Shown here: piece by piece, positions 15,986 through 24,708 of the stretch
Layout: every line of letters begins with the position of its first letter
How positions within the stretch are numbered: the first letter of the stretch is position 1
From: Saccharothrix sp. NRRL B-16314
GTDB lineage: Bacteria > Actinomycetota > Actinomycetes > Mycobacteriales > Pseudonocardiaceae
DNA length: 50,303 nucleotides
Direction: 5' to 3'
Assembly: GCF_000716595.1 (NCBI RefSeq)
Contig: NZ_JNXC01000046.1
Span: 1-50,303, forward strand
Translations under genes and position numbers: made by a program
The notes under the pieces: generated by a model
Databases searched by the model: none
Told to the model about the DNA's origin: nothing
Seen by the model: only the letters and a program-made list of their open reading frames with translations

Positions 15986-16858
15986 CTACGACAGCGGGCG
16001 CAAACCCCAGCGGCCGGCCCACGAATCACCCGGCTCCAGCCACAGCAGGTCGACACCGCTGTTCAACGCGTCCGGCGGGCACGTCATCGGCTCGATCGCC
16101 ACCGCACGCCCCCGACCGGGGAAGTTGTCCGGCGTGTAGACCTGCACCCACTTGAAGTCCGGGTCCGCCCACAGCTCGACGCCACCGCCCGGACCCTTCA
16201 GCACGTGCCGCACGAGCCCGTCCACCGGCACGCACCCGCCGAACGCGGTGTCCAGCTTCACGCCCTCCAGCAGCCGGGCCACGCGGAAGTCGTAGTCGCC
16301 CGACACCGGCTCGGCCGGGCCGTTCGGGATCATCGTGTCGGCGTCGACCGGCAGGACCGTCGTCGCGGCCAGGGACAGGGACGTCTCGTCGGTGGACGAA
16401 GCGCCCGCCCGCGGGTACGGGTGGGTGCCGACACCGAACGGCGTGCGCCCGTCACCGACGTTCGTGACGCCGTGCGAGACGCTGAGGCCGTTGTCGTCCA
16501 GCGCGTAGGTGACGGTCGTGCGCAGCGACACGGGCCAGCCGAACCCGGCGACCGACGCCTCCATCGACAGCAGGCCGCCGGTGTGCTCCACCACGTCCCA
16601 CACCACGCGGCGCACGAGGCCGTGGATGGCGTTGCCCCGGGCGGGCTCGGTGACTTCGAGCTGCTGCTCGACACCGTCGAGCGTCCACCTGCCGCCCGCC
16701 GTCCGGTTGGGCCACGGCACGAGCACCGCGCCGCTGCCCATGGGCGGTTCGTCGTCGTACGTCTCCACGTACGGCACGCCGCCGACCTCGTAGGACTTCA
16801 GGACCGCACCCTCGGGTGCGATGACGGCGCGTGCCGCGCCGTGGGCGATCTCCAGCAT
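15986..16858 (-). CDS. Aldose 1-epimerase (galactose mutarotase) family protein
   Basis: 290 aa. Interconverts alpha and beta anomers of aldoses. Beta-sandwich protein with PWPNRTAGGRW, NAIHGLVRR, FGVGTHPYPR (catalytic His, about residue 150) and the catalytic base Glu in AIEPMTCPPDALNSG (about residue 256). Its closest group is GalM/YihR-like proteins of actinobacteria. The next gene downstream, 19 bases on, is the amidohydrolase on the same strand. It is divergent from a TetR gene. Confidence 0.88.
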   Translation of the reverse strand: MLEIAHGAARAVIAPEGAVLKSYEVGGVPYVETYDDEPPMGSGAVLVPWPNRTAGGRWTLDGVEQQLEVTEPARGNAIHGLVRRVVWDVVEHTGGLLSMEASVAGFGWPVSLRTTVTYALDDNGLSVSHGVTNVGDGRTPFGVGTHPYPRAGASSTDETSLSLAATTVLPVDADTMIPNGPAEPVSGDYDFRVARLLEGVKLDTAFGGCVPVDGLVRHVLKGPGGGVELWADPDFKWVQVYTPDNFPGRGRAVAIEPMTCPPDALNSGVDLLWLEPGDSWAGRWGLRPLS

Positions 16859-16877
16859 GGAACAAGAGCGTATCCCC

Positions 16878-16908
16878 TTGACGTTCCCAGTAGACCGGTC
16901 TCTATAGT
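16878..16908 (+). promoter_or_regulatory. Promoter with internal AGACCGGTCT operator
   Basis: TTGACG (16878-16883) and TATAGT (16903-16908) are -35 and -10 candidates with a 19-bp spacer. The perfect palindrome AGACCGGTCT (16892-16901) lies between them. The site resembles the LmrA/QdoR-type TetR operator (TAGA..GGTCTA), consistent with autorepression of the following tetR gene. Confidence 0.65.
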
Positions 16909-16914
16909 AAAACC

Positions 16915-17469
16915 ATGCCGAAACGCACCGACACGCGGCAGCGCATGCTCCGGACCGCCGCCGAGCTCTTCCGGTCGCAGGGCTACCACGCGACCGGCCT
17001 GAACCAGGTCCTCACGGAGGGCGCCGCGCCCAAGGGATCGCTCTACTTCCACTTCCCGGGCGGCAAAGAGCAGCTGGCGGTCGAGGCGGTCGCGTTGGCG
17101 GGCAACGACCTCCGCGACGCGCTGGCCGCCGTGCTCGCCGCCGAACCCGATCCGGTGAAAGCCCTTTCCCAAGCCTTGGAACTGCTGGGCGCGGACCTGC
17201 TGGCTTCGGACTTCCGCAGGGGGTGCCCCATCGCCACGGTGGCGCTCGACGCAGCGGCGGACAGCGAGCCGATCCGCTCGGCGTGCGAGCAGGCCTACTC
17301 GTCCTGGCACACGGTCATCGCGGCGCACGTCGGCGACCAAGACCTCGCCACGGTCGTGCTGGCGGCCATCGAGGGTGCCCTGCTGCTCGCCCGCACCCGC
17401 CGTTCACTCACTCCACTGCACACCGTCGGCGCCCACCTGGGCGTCCTCCTGGGAAGGCCCGGCTCATGA
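16915..17469 (+). CDS. TetR-family regulator, LmrA/YxaF type
   Basis: 184 aa. HTH in MLRTAAELFRSQGYHATGLNQVLTEGAAPKGSLYFHFPGGKEQLA, the form typical of the LmrA/YxaF/QdoR branch, followed by a C-terminal domain with DFRRGCPIATVALDAA. The operator upstream matches this branch. The stop overlaps the hydrolase start (ATGA), so the hydrolase is the probable target. Confidence 0.9.
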   Translation: MPKRTDTRQRMLRTAAELFRSQGYHATGLNQVLTEGAAPKGSLYFHFPGGKEQLAVEAVALAGNDLRDALAAVLAAEPDPVKALSQALELLGADLLASDFRRGCPIATVALDAAADSEPIRSACEQAYSSWHTVIAAHVGDQDLATVVLAAIEGALLLARTRRSLTPLHTVGAHLGVLLGRPGS

Positions 17470-18299
17470 AGGTGCACCACCTCAACTGCGGCACCATGCG
17501 CCCGTTCGGCGGCAAGCTGGTCACCGGCGAGGGCTCGTACTTCCGCGCCGCCGAACTCGTCTGCCACGTCCTGCTGCTGGAGACCGACGACGGCCTGGTG
17601 CTCGTCGACACGGGCCTCGGCGTGGACGACGTCCGCACGCCCGCCGAGACGCTGGCCAAGCACTGGCGGCTCCTGTGCCGTCCGGCGCTGGACGAGTCGG
17701 AAACCGCGCTGCGGCAGGTGGAAGCGCTCGGCTTCGCCGCGTCGGACGTGCGGGACGTCGTGCTGACCCACCTGGACCTCGACCACGGCGGCGGCCTGCG
17801 CGACTTCCCACAGGCGCGGGTGCACCTGTCGGCGGAGGAGCTGGCGGTGGCGACGCGACCGGGCAAGTCCGGCAACGACCGCGTCCGGTACCCCGACAAC
17901 CAGTGGCGGCACGGGCCACGGTGGGTGGCGCACGAGACGACGGGCGAGTCGTGGTTCGGCTTCTCCGGCGTGCGCGAGGTGCGGCCGGACGTGCTGCTCG
18001 TGCCGTTGTTCGGCCACACGCACGGGCACACGGGCGTGGCGGTGCGGGACGGTGACCGCTGGCTGCTGCACGCGGGCGACTCGTACTTCTTCCACGGTGA
18101 GCTGGCGGCGTCCAGGCACTGCCCGCCGGGGTTGACGTTCATGCAGGACCGGATGGAGGTCGCGCGCGAGTTGCGCCTGGCCAACCAGGAACGGCTGCGG
18201 GAACTGGTGCGCGACCACGGCGACGAGGTGGACGTCTTCAGCGCGCACGACGCCGCGGAACTGCGCCGGCACCGGAACTCGACGGCGCCCCGGCACTGA
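17466..18299 (+). CDS. MBL-fold metallo-hydrolase
   Basis: 277 aa. Metallo-beta-lactamase fold with the zinc motif THLDLDHGGG (HxHxDH, about residue 99), later ligands in FGHTHGHTG and LLHAGDSYFFHG, and a final His in SAHDAAEL. N-terminal FGGKLVTGEGSYFRAAELVCHVLLLETDDGLVLVDTG is typical of the quorum-quenching lactonase/AttM-like branch, but a lactonase role is only a possibility. Translationally coupled to the TetR regulator. Confidence 0.85.
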   Translation: MKVHHLNCGTMRPFGGKLVTGEGSYFRAAELVCHVLLLETDDGLVLVDTGLGVDDVRTPAETLAKHWRLLCRPALDESETALRQVEALGFAASDVRDVVLTHLDLDHGGGLRDFPQARVHLSAEELAVATRPGKSGNDRVRYPDNQWRHGPRWVAHETTGESWFGFSGVREVRPDVLLVPLFGHTHGHTGVAVRDGDRWLLHAGDSYFFHGELAASRHCPPGLTFMQDRMEVARELRLANQERLRELVRDHGDEVDVFSAHDAAELRRHRNSTAPRH

Positions 18300-18336
18300 T
18301 CGGGGGCCCGTCGGCGCGACACTAGGCTGATCGCCC

Positions 18337-20463
18337 ATGACGACGGTCTCGCTCGACGGCATCGACGACATCGACTGGGCTTCCCTCGATCACGCGTACG
18401 GCCCGGCGGGGGACGTGCCGCAGACGTTGCGCGAGGCGGTCGGCGCGGACGACGAACTGGCCGGCGAGGCGATCGAGCACCTGTTCGGCAGCATCTACCA
18501 CCAGGGCACGCTGTACGCGGCGACGCCGTGGGCCGTCCCGTTCGTCGCCCGGCTCGCCGCCGAGCCGGGCACTCCCCGACGCGCCCACCTGGTGAACCTG
18601 CTCGCCGCGATCGCCGATTCCGACGACGCCGAGCCGGACGTGCTGGCGGACGTGCGGACGGCGTTGGCCGGTGAGACCACGCGGCTGCTGCCGCTGCTGG
18701 ACGACCCGGACGTCGACGTCCGGCACCTCGCGACCCACCTGCTCGGCAACCTCCCGCCGTCTTCCGCCGCCGAGGTCGTGCCGGCACTGCGCGCACGACG
18801 CAAACGAGAGAGGTCGCCCCGCGTGCTGGCGGGCCTGCTCGCCGCGGCCGGTCGCCTCGCCCCGTCCGACAGCGCCGAGTGGCTGGCCGCCGAACTGGCG
18901 CCGGGCCGGCCGGCCGCCGCACGGGCCGGCGCGTTGTGGGCGATCGCCGACGCGGGGCACCCGTGGTCCGACGCCGCCACCGAGGCGGTGCGGCAGCTCT
19001 GGCTCGACGGCACCCCGTTGAAGAACTGGGTCTGGTCGGACGACCCGTTCGGCGACATCGTCTCGCGCGTCGACGGCGCGTCCTTCGCCGAGCTCTGCCG
19101 GACGATGTTCGACCAAGGCACGGCCGACGCCGCGCGCAACGCGATCGACGCGGTGTACGAGCGGTGCGTGCGGTCCCGTTCGGCCCGCGAGGGGTCGGCG
19201 CCGCTGCTGGCCGCCGGGATCGACCACCCCGACGTCGCGGTCCGCGTCGCCGCCGCCACCGCCGTGCGCGACGTGGCCGCCGCCGCTCCCCTGGCCGCCG
19301 ACTCCCTCGCGTCCTTCGTCGCCGGCCCGTTCCCGGAGGACGCGAACTCCGGGGAGGCACGGCTGTTCCGGATCGGCCTGGAAGTCCTGCTCGCGCTGGG
19401 CGATCCGCGCTGGCGCGAGCCGTTCATCACCGCGCTGACGGCGGGCCGGCTGACCTTCGGCGTCCTGGGACTGCTGATCGACACCGACGTGGCCTGCGAT
19501 CCCGTCCTGCTGACGGCGGTGCGGCAACGGCTGGCGGCGCTGCCGTCCAAGCGGTCGGCGAGCTCCGGCCCCCTGGTCGACTCGATCCAGTGGCACAACG
19601 AGGTCAACACCCTGACGAGGGTGCTGCACCACTGGGGTCCGGACGCGTCGGACGCCGTCCCCGAACTCGTCGCGCTCGTCCCGCTCGACCGGTGGTGGGC
19701 GGTCCGGGCGCTCGCGTCGTTCGGCCCGGCGGCGTCGGCGGCGGTGCCCGTGCTGACGGAGGTCCGCGACGACCCGGCGGCGTCGTGGCCGCACCGCTTG
19801 GACTGCGCCCAGGCCTTGGCGGCCATCACGGGGGACGTCGCCCAGTTGACCGCCTGCATCACCGACGCCGCCGCCGGCGGCCAAGCCGTGCCCGCGGCGC
19901 GAATGGCGTTGCACCACAACGTTCCGCTGGACGGCCTCGTTCCCGCGCTGCGCGACATCGCGACCACCGCCACCGGTGACGAGCCGGCCGCCATCCGGGT
20001 CCGGGTCGAGGCGGCCCGGCTGGTGCTGCGGGCCGGCGACACGTCCGCACCCCTCGCCGCCGCCGCGGACGCGCTGGACAGCGGTAGGTACACGGCGGAC
20101 GCGGCCGAACTCGCGGGCCTGGTGGGACCGGCCGCCGCGGACCTCGTGCCCCGGTTGCGGAAGCTGCTGGACAGCCCCCACACCTCCCACGAGGCCGCGC
20201 TGGCAATTCGCCGCGTGACCGGCGAAGCCGAACCGCTGTTGGAAGCCGTGCGCCGGCGGTTGCCCACCTTCGGAGCCGGGCCGTGGCTCGAGGAGTCGCT
20301 GCGGGAACTGGCCGCCGACGCCGCACCGCTGCTGCCCGCGTTGCACGAACTGGCCCACGGCGACGCCGCCATCCCCGGCCTGGGCATCGACGGCCGGGAG
20401 GTCCACCGGGACGAGGAGCAGCGCCGCCGGCTCGTTGCCGTGCTGGCCGAACTCCAGGCCTGA
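18337..20463 (+). CDS. HEAT-repeat protein
   Basis: 708 aa. An alpha-solenoid: repeated helical pairs such as LLDDPDVDVRHLATHLLGNL, IDHPDVAVRVAAATAVRDV, HHWGPDASDAVPELVAL, ASFGPAASAAVPVLTEV. There is no catalytic motif. Such actinobacterial proteins are uncharacterised; they may be scaffolds or immunity-like partners. The gene stands alone between the hydrolase gene and a terminator. The start ATG at 18337 is the first in the frame. Confidence 0.8.
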   Translation: MTTVSLDGIDDIDWASLDHAYGPAGDVPQTLREAVGADDELAGEAIEHLFGSIYHQGTLYAATPWAVPFVARLAAEPGTPRRAHLVNLLAAIADSDDAEPDVLADVRTALAGETTRLLPLLDDPDVDVRHLATHLLGNLPPSSAAEVVPALRARRKRERSPRVLAGLLAAAGRLAPSDSAEWLAAELAPGRPAAARAGALWAIADAGHPWSDAATEAVRQLWLDGTPLKNWVWSDDPFGDIVSRVDGASFAELCRTMFDQGTADAARNAIDAVYERCVRSRSAREGSAPLLAAGIDHPDVAVRVAAATAVRDVAAAAPLAADSLASFVAGPFPEDANSGEARLFRIGLEVLLALGDPRWREPFITALTAGRLTFGVLGLLIDTDVACDPVLLTAVRQRLAALPSKRSASSGPLVDSIQWHNEVNTLTRVLHHWGPDASDAVPELVALVPLDRWWAVRALASFGPAASAAVPVLTEVRDDPAASWPHRLDCAQALAAITGDVAQLTACITDAAAGGQAVPAARMALHHNVPLDGLVPALRDIATTATGDEPAAIRVRVEAARLVLRAGDTSAPLAAAADALDSGRYTADAAELAGLVGPAAADLVPRLRKLLDSPHTSHEAALAIRRVTGEAEPLLEAVRRRLPTFGAGPWLEESLRELAADAAPLLPALHELAHGDAAIPGLGIDGREVHRDEEQRRRLVAVLAELQA

Positions 20464-20470
20464 ACCACAG

Positions 20471-20508
20471 CGGTGGTGGGGCCGTCGCGCGGACGGACCC
20501 CACCACCG
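20471..20508. terminator. Bidirectional terminator
   Basis: Arms 20471-20486 and 20492-20508 (CGGTGGTGGGG/CCCCACCACCG plus GTC/GAC) pair with a single bulge, between the convergent HEAT-repeat and permease genes. Confidence 0.8.
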
Positions 20509-20518
20509 TTTCAGCGGG

Positions 20519-21901
20519 TCACTTGGACAGCTTGGCCGCGTCGAACTCGACCTTGCCGTGCACGAGCCGGTTGATGAGCCACAGCACCACGCCGGCGGCG
20601 AGCAGGTAGAGCGCGATCTCGTAGTCGGCGGCCGGGCGGCCCGACAGCGGGCTGGCCAGGTACGCGCAGGTGATCGCGCCCAGCACCGGCACCCACGTCG
20701 GCGCCTGGAAGTGCTTGTGGTCCGCTTTCTCCTTGCGCAGCACCAGCACCGCGATGTTGACGATGGTGAAGACGATCAGCAGCAGGAGCGCCGTCGTGCC
20801 GCCCAGCTTCGCGATGTCCGTGGTCGAGACGAGGATGATCGCGACGCCCGACGTGAAGACGATCGAGATCCACGGCGTGCGGCGGAACGGGTGCACGGTC
20901 CCGAAGACCTTCGGGATGATGCGCTCGTTCGACATGCCGTAGATCAGCCGGCTGGCCATCAGCATGTTGATCAGCGCCGAGTTGATGACCGCGAACAGGC
21001 CGATCAGCGAGAAGATCCACAGCGGGAAGCCCGGAGCGCCGACCGTGACGACCTTCAGCAGCGCCGACGACCCGGCCTTGGACAGCTCGTCGGCCGGGAT
21101 GAGCAGCGACGACGTGATGGCGACGAGCACGTAGATGATCGCCGCGATCACCATGCCCCACAGCATCGCGCGCGGGAAGATGCGGACCGGGTCACGGCAC
21201 TCCTCGGCCATGTTCACCGAGTCCTCGAAGCCCACCATGGCGAAGAACGCCAGCGCGGTGGCGGACGTGATCGCCACCAGCGCGTGCTGGTTGGGCGCCG
21301 GGTCGATCTGCGTCAGCCGGCTCGGGTCGCCGTCACCGGACAGCACCGCGTAGATGCCGATCGCGATGATGATGACGAGGCCGGACAGCTCGATGCAGGT
21401 CAGGACGACGTTCGCCTTGACCGACTCCGAGACGCCCCGGAAGTTGATCAGGGCGAGGCCGATGATGAACAGGATCGCCACCAGGGTCGCGGACACCGTG
21501 AACGTGTCCGAGAAGAACTCCTTGATGACGGACTGGAGGTAGGTGCGCCCGAACGCGAGCGCGGCGGAGGACGCCGAGGTGATGCCCGAGCTCATCACCG
21601 CGAACGCCACCATGAAGGTGAGGAACTGGATCTTGAACGCGCGGTTGGTGTAGAGGGCGGCGCCGGCCGCCCTCGGGTACTTGCCGACGAGTTCGAGGTA
21701 GCTGAACGCGGTCAGGAAGGCCACCGCGAACGCGACCAGGAAGGGCAGCCAGAGCGCGCCGCCGATCTTGCCCGCGACGTTGCCCGTGAGGGCGTAGATA
21801 CCGGTGCCGAGGATGTCACCGATCACGAAGAACAGCAGCAACTTGGGGCCGATGGCCCGTTTGAGTTCCGGTTGCGCCGGTGCGCTCGTAGCGTCCGCCA
21901 T
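20519..21901 (-). CDS. APC-family amino acid permease
   Basis: 460 aa with about 12 hydrophobic segments. The N-terminal segment GPKLLLFFVIGDILGTGIYALTG carries the APC substrate-binding turn (GxxxGTGIY), and TALAFFAMVGFEDSVNMAEECRDPVRIFPRA is the family's conserved loop. Likely a proton-coupled amino acid or amine importer; specificity is unclear. No regulator is adjacent. Confidence 0.9.
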   Translation of the reverse strand: MADATSAPAQPELKRAIGPKLLLFFVIGDILGTGIYALTGNVAGKIGGALWLPFLVAFAVAFLTAFSYLELVGKYPRAAGAALYTNRAFKIQFLTFMVAFAVMSSGITSASSAALAFGRTYLQSVIKEFFSDTFTVSATLVAILFIIGLALINFRGVSESVKANVVLTCIELSGLVIIIAIGIYAVLSGDGDPSRLTQIDPAPNQHALVAITSATALAFFAMVGFEDSVNMAEECRDPVRIFPRAMLWGMVIAAIIYVLVAITSSLLIPADELSKAGSSALLKVVTVGAPGFPLWIFSLIGLFAVINSALINMLMASRLIYGMSNERIIPKVFGTVHPFRRTPWISIVFTSGVAIILVSTTDIAKLGGTTALLLLIVFTIVNIAVLVLRKEKADHKHFQAPTWVPVLGAITCAYLASPLSGRPAADYEIALYLLAAGVVLWLINRLVHGKVEFDAAKLSK

Positions 21902-21983
21902 GCCGCCTGAGTGTGCCGGATCACAGGGGGTCCGGATAGTCGAATTGCCGCACTTTGGGCAAGTCTTGATGTTGGGGGGACGG

Positions 21984-22217
21984 TCAGCCGCGGCCGGTGG
22001 CCCGAAGATCGGCTTCGGCCTGTTCGACGGCCTCGCCCAACGCGTCCTGGAACGCCGCGATCTGCGCCGCTTCGAGGCGGACCCCGTCGGACCCGGCGGG
22101 CAGGAACAGGTCGATGCCGCCGTCCTGCACTTCGAGGCTGAGCACGTCCTCGCGGTCCGAGTAGCACCGCAGCAACCACTCCCGCTTCGGCCGCTGCACC
22201 CTGATCACCGATTCCAT
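21984..22217 (-). CDS. Small hypothetical protein
   Basis: 77 aa (MESVIRVQRPKREWLLRCYS...), a mix of short beta-strands and one long helix (EAAQIAAFQDALGEAVEQAEADL). I do not recognise the family. It is divergent from the XRE regulator, sharing a 95-bp spacer with a two-layer inverted repeat, which suggests joint control. Its coding look (GC-rich third positions, clean ATG) supports a real gene. Confidence 0.65.
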   Translation of the reverse strand: MESVIRVQRPKREWLLRCYSDREDVLSLEVQDGGIDLFLPAGSDGVRLEAAQIAAFQDALGEAVEQAEADLRATGRG

Positions 22218-22248
22218 GTCGCCAGGCTTGCAGCGCTACCTATCTCTC

Positions 22249-22280
22249 GGCAATGACACTTTGGAGTGAGCATCATTGCC
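22249..22280. promoter_or_regulatory. Two-layer inverted repeat in the divergent XRE spacer
   Basis: GGCAATGA (22249-22256) pairs with TCATTGCC (22273-22280), and inside it CACT-TTGG-AGTG (22257-22268) forms a second inverted repeat. This is a plausible operator for the XRE regulator starting at 22313. Confidence 0.5.
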
Positions 22281-22312
22281 GCTCTATTCGCGATAGCCCT
22301 ACGTTGATCCAC

Positions 22313-23152
22313 ATGGCACGCCGCGCCGGGACGTCGGTCCGCTCTCGCCGACTCGCGTACATCCTGAAGAAGCTCCGCAGCGCCACCGGCGTCAGCACGG
22401 ACGCCGTGGGCGAGGCGCTGGGCATGTCCGGGAGCAAGATCAGCCGCATCGAGACGTCCGGGATGGGCATCTACCTGGACGACCTGGAGAAGCTGCTCGA
22501 CTTCTACCAGGTCGGCCGGCAGCAACGAGTGGAACTGCTGGACCTCGCCCGCCACGCCGAGCAGCGCGGCCTGCTGCGGATGACCAACCAGAAGTTGCAC
22601 GAGGACTGGCAGACGTGGGCCGACTTCGAAGACGAAGCCGGTTCCCTGCTGCACTATCAGCCGCTGGTCATCCCCGGCCTCTTGCAGACTCCGGAGTACG
22701 CCCGGACCCTGATCCGAGCCACCGGGCACACCCTGTCCGACCACCAGGTCGACGCCTTGGTCGCGAGCCGGATGGCCCGCCAAGGCCTGCTCAGCCGCAG
22801 CACGCCACTCAAGTTGGACGCGATCATCGAGCAAAGCGTCCTGGAACGCCCGTTCGGCGGCCCCGGCGCTCACACCCGCCAGATCCGCCACCTCATCGAC
22901 GCCTCGGAGCACCCCAACATCACCGTGCGGGTGATTCCCACTGACGCCGCACTGCACGGTGGTCTCAGCGGGCCGTTCGTGATCCTGGAGTACGACGACG
23001 ATCCGAGCCTGGTCCTGGTGGAGAACAAGGTCGCCAGCCTGTTCATCGACGAGGACGAGCAGATCGCGGTGTTCGAGGCGACCTGGAAGGCGCTGTGCGG
23101 TCTCGCGCACAGCGCCGGGGAAACTGCCGCTTTTCTGAAGGGGCTCGCGTGA
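22313..23152 (+). CDS. XRE-family regulator with DUF5753 domain
   Basis: 279 aa. N-terminal HTH (LAYILKKLRSATGVSTDAVGEALGMSGSKISRIETSG, about residues 14-50) followed by the DUF5753 domain: VIPGLLQTPEYARTLIRA, VASRMARQGLL, LDAIIEQSVLERP, ITVRVIPTDAALHGGLSGPFVILEY, and DEDEQIAVFEATWKAL. This is the classic actinobacterial partner of DUF397 proteins, as in the Streptomyces BldB/Abr-like and Scr1/Scr2 pairs. The DUF397 gene follows 12 bases later. Likely represses its own divergent promoter. Confidence 0.92.
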   Translation: MARRAGTSVRSRRLAYILKKLRSATGVSTDAVGEALGMSGSKISRIETSGMGIYLDDLEKLLDFYQVGRQQRVELLDLARHAEQRGLLRMTNQKLHEDWQTWADFEDEAGSLLHYQPLVIPGLLQTPEYARTLIRATGHTLSDHQVDALVASRMARQGLLSRSTPLKLDAIIEQSVLERPFGGPGAHTRQIRHLIDASEHPNITVRVIPTDAALHGGLSGPFVILEYDDDPSLVLVENKVASLFIDEDEQIAVFEATWKALCGLAHSAGETAAFLKGLA

Positions 23153-23164
23153 AACCATGGGGTC

Positions 23165-23380
23165 ATGACCCTGTGGCGCAAGAGTTCTCGCAGTGCCGAC
23201 ACCGCCAACTGCGTCGAGGTCTCGTGGCGGAAGAGTTCGCGGAGCAACAGCACCGCCAACTGCGTCGAGGTGGCGTTGGCCGGGACGCGGGTGGCGGCGC
23301 GGGACTCGAAGAACCCCGCGCCGACCATCGCCGTTCCCGCTAGTTCCTGGTCGCGGTTCGTTCGTCGGCTTCGGGCTTGA
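23165..23380 (+). CDS. DUF397 protein with duplicated N-terminal motif
   Basis: 71 aa. Begins TLWRKSSRSADTANCVEV and continues SWRKSSRSNSTANCVEVAL, so the hallmark WRKSSRS...NCVEV stretch occurs twice, 17 residues (51 bp) apart. The rest is standard: VAARDSKNPAPTIAV and a W-x-x-F near the end. Partner of the DUF5753 XRE regulator; such pairs behave like antagonist or toxin-antitoxin-like modules. The 3' end overlaps the convergent MFS gene by about 41 bp. Confidence 0.85.
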   Translation: MTLWRKSSRSADTANCVEVSWRKSSRSNSTANCVEVALAGTRVAARDSKNPAPTIAVPASSWSRFVRRLRA

Positions 23381-24587
23381 AGCGGTAACGCCTGATCGCC
23401 GGGATGGCCAGCACGGCCAGACCCGTGGCCACGACCACCAGCGCACCGCCCAGAGCGGTGGCGGTGCCGGGGCCGATCAGGGCGCCGGTCGTGCCGTGGA
23501 GGAGGTCCGCCAGGCGTGGGCCGCCGGCCACCACGACGATGAACACGCCCTGCATCCGGCCGCGCATCTCGTCCGGCGCGGCCGTCTGGAGGATCGCGCT
23601 GCGGAACACCATGCTGATCATGTCCGCCGCGCCGCCGATGGCCATGAACACCACGGCCAACCACAGGGCGTGGGACAGGCCGAACCCGATCATCGCCACG
23701 CCCCACGCCACGATCGCGTAGACGACGCCCATGCCGTGCCGGTGCACGCGCGACGTCCAGCCCGACGTCAGGCCGAACAGCATCGCGCCCAACGGCATCG
23801 CCGCGTACAGGAGGCCGAGTGCCAGGCCGCCGCCCGGCGGGTCGCCGAACGTCGCCTCCGCCATCTCCGGGAACAGCGCCCGCGGCATCCCGAACACCAT
23901 CGCGATGATGTCCAGCAGGAAGCTCGCCAGCACGATCTTCTGCAACGCCAGGTACTTGAACCCGTCGACGACGTCCCGCACCCCGGCACGCCTGGTCGTG
24001 CCGTTCAACGGCGGCAGCGGCGGGAGCTTCCAGACGGCCCAGATGGTGAGGGTCAGCGCGATGGCGTCGACCAGGTACAGCGTCGACAGGCCGACGACCG
24101 GCATCAGGACGCCGGCCAGCATGGGGCCGAACACCCCGCCGAACATCATCACGGTCGCGCCGAGCGCCACGGCGGCCGGGATCTGGTCCGCGGGCACGAG
24201 GCGGGCGATGGACGCGGTGCGGGCGGGCGCGTTCGCGGCGAAGAAGACCTGTTGCAGGCCGAGCAGGGCGATCACCAGCCACACCGAGTCGGCGTGCAGC
24301 GCCGCCTGGAGCCACAGCAGCACCGACGTGACCGCGACACCGCTGTTGGTGACGACCAGCAGCTTGCGGCGGTCGACCACGTCCGCGATCGCACCGCCGT
24401 ACAGGCCGAAGACCAGCAACGGCACCAGCGCCACACCCGCCGACACGCCGACCCAGGCCGACGACCCGGTCAGGTCGTACACCTGCTTGGGCACGGCCAC
24501 GGCGGTCATCTGGCTGCCGATGGCGGTCACCACGGTGGACATCCAGAGCCGCCGGAACGCCACGACCTTCAGCGGACGCGTGTCCAT
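23340..24587 (-). CDS. MFS exporter (EntS-like)
   Basis: 415 aa from the ATG at 24587, which has GGGGAAG 6 bases upstream. A GTG at 24617 in the same frame is an alternative, since relatives often begin with a residue block like VLGKIAMDTRPLK. About 12 membrane segments, with the family loop GAIADVVDRRKLLVVTN and MRGRMQGVFIVVVAGGPRLADLL. Resembles enterobactin exporter-type MFS proteins. A GTTAG/CTAAC inverted pair lies at 24620-24639. No regulator is adjacent apart from the convergent XRE/DUF397 pair. Confidence 0.87.
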   Translation of the reverse strand: MDTRPLKVVAFRRLWMSTVVTAIGSQMTAVAVPKQVYDLTGSSAWVGVSAGVALVPLLVFGLYGGAIADVVDRRKLLVVTNSGVAVTSVLLWLQAALHADSVWLVIALLGLQQVFFAANAPARTASIARLVPADQIPAAVALGATVMMFGGVFGPMLAGVLMPVVGLSTLYLVDAIALTLTIWAVWKLPPLPPLNGTTRRAGVRDVVDGFKYLALQKIVLASFLLDIIAMVFGMPRALFPEMAEATFGDPPGGGLALGLLYAAMPLGAMLFGLTSGWTSRVHRHGMGVVYAIVAWGVAMIGFGLSHALWLAVVFMAIGGAADMISMVFRSAILQTAAPDEMRGRMQGVFIVVVAGGPRLADLLHGTTGALIGPGTATALGGALVVVATGLAVLAIPAIRRYRFKPEADERTATRN

Positions 24588-24666
24588 GGCGATCTTCCCC
24601 AGCACTTTCCGCACGGTCGTTAGCGTACGGCAACTAACAAGTTGCCTCGTGGGCCGACCGACGGAA

Positions 24667-24696
24667 AACGGCCCCCGCCGCGTGACGGGGGCCGTT
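24667..24696 (-). terminator. Rho-independent terminator of pdxH
   Basis: Arms AACGGCCCCCG (24667-24677) and CGGGGGCCGTT (24686-24696) form an 11-bp stem; on the minus strand it is followed by TTTTCC. Confidence 0.85.
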
Positions 24697-24708
24697 CGAC
24701 GAGAAGGA

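Noticed and set aside
22205..24633. Long minus-strand open frames opposite the XRE and MFS genes
   Set aside because: The plus-strand XRE/DUF397 and the MFS frame have clear families; these frames have low-complexity Arg/Gly/Asp composition.
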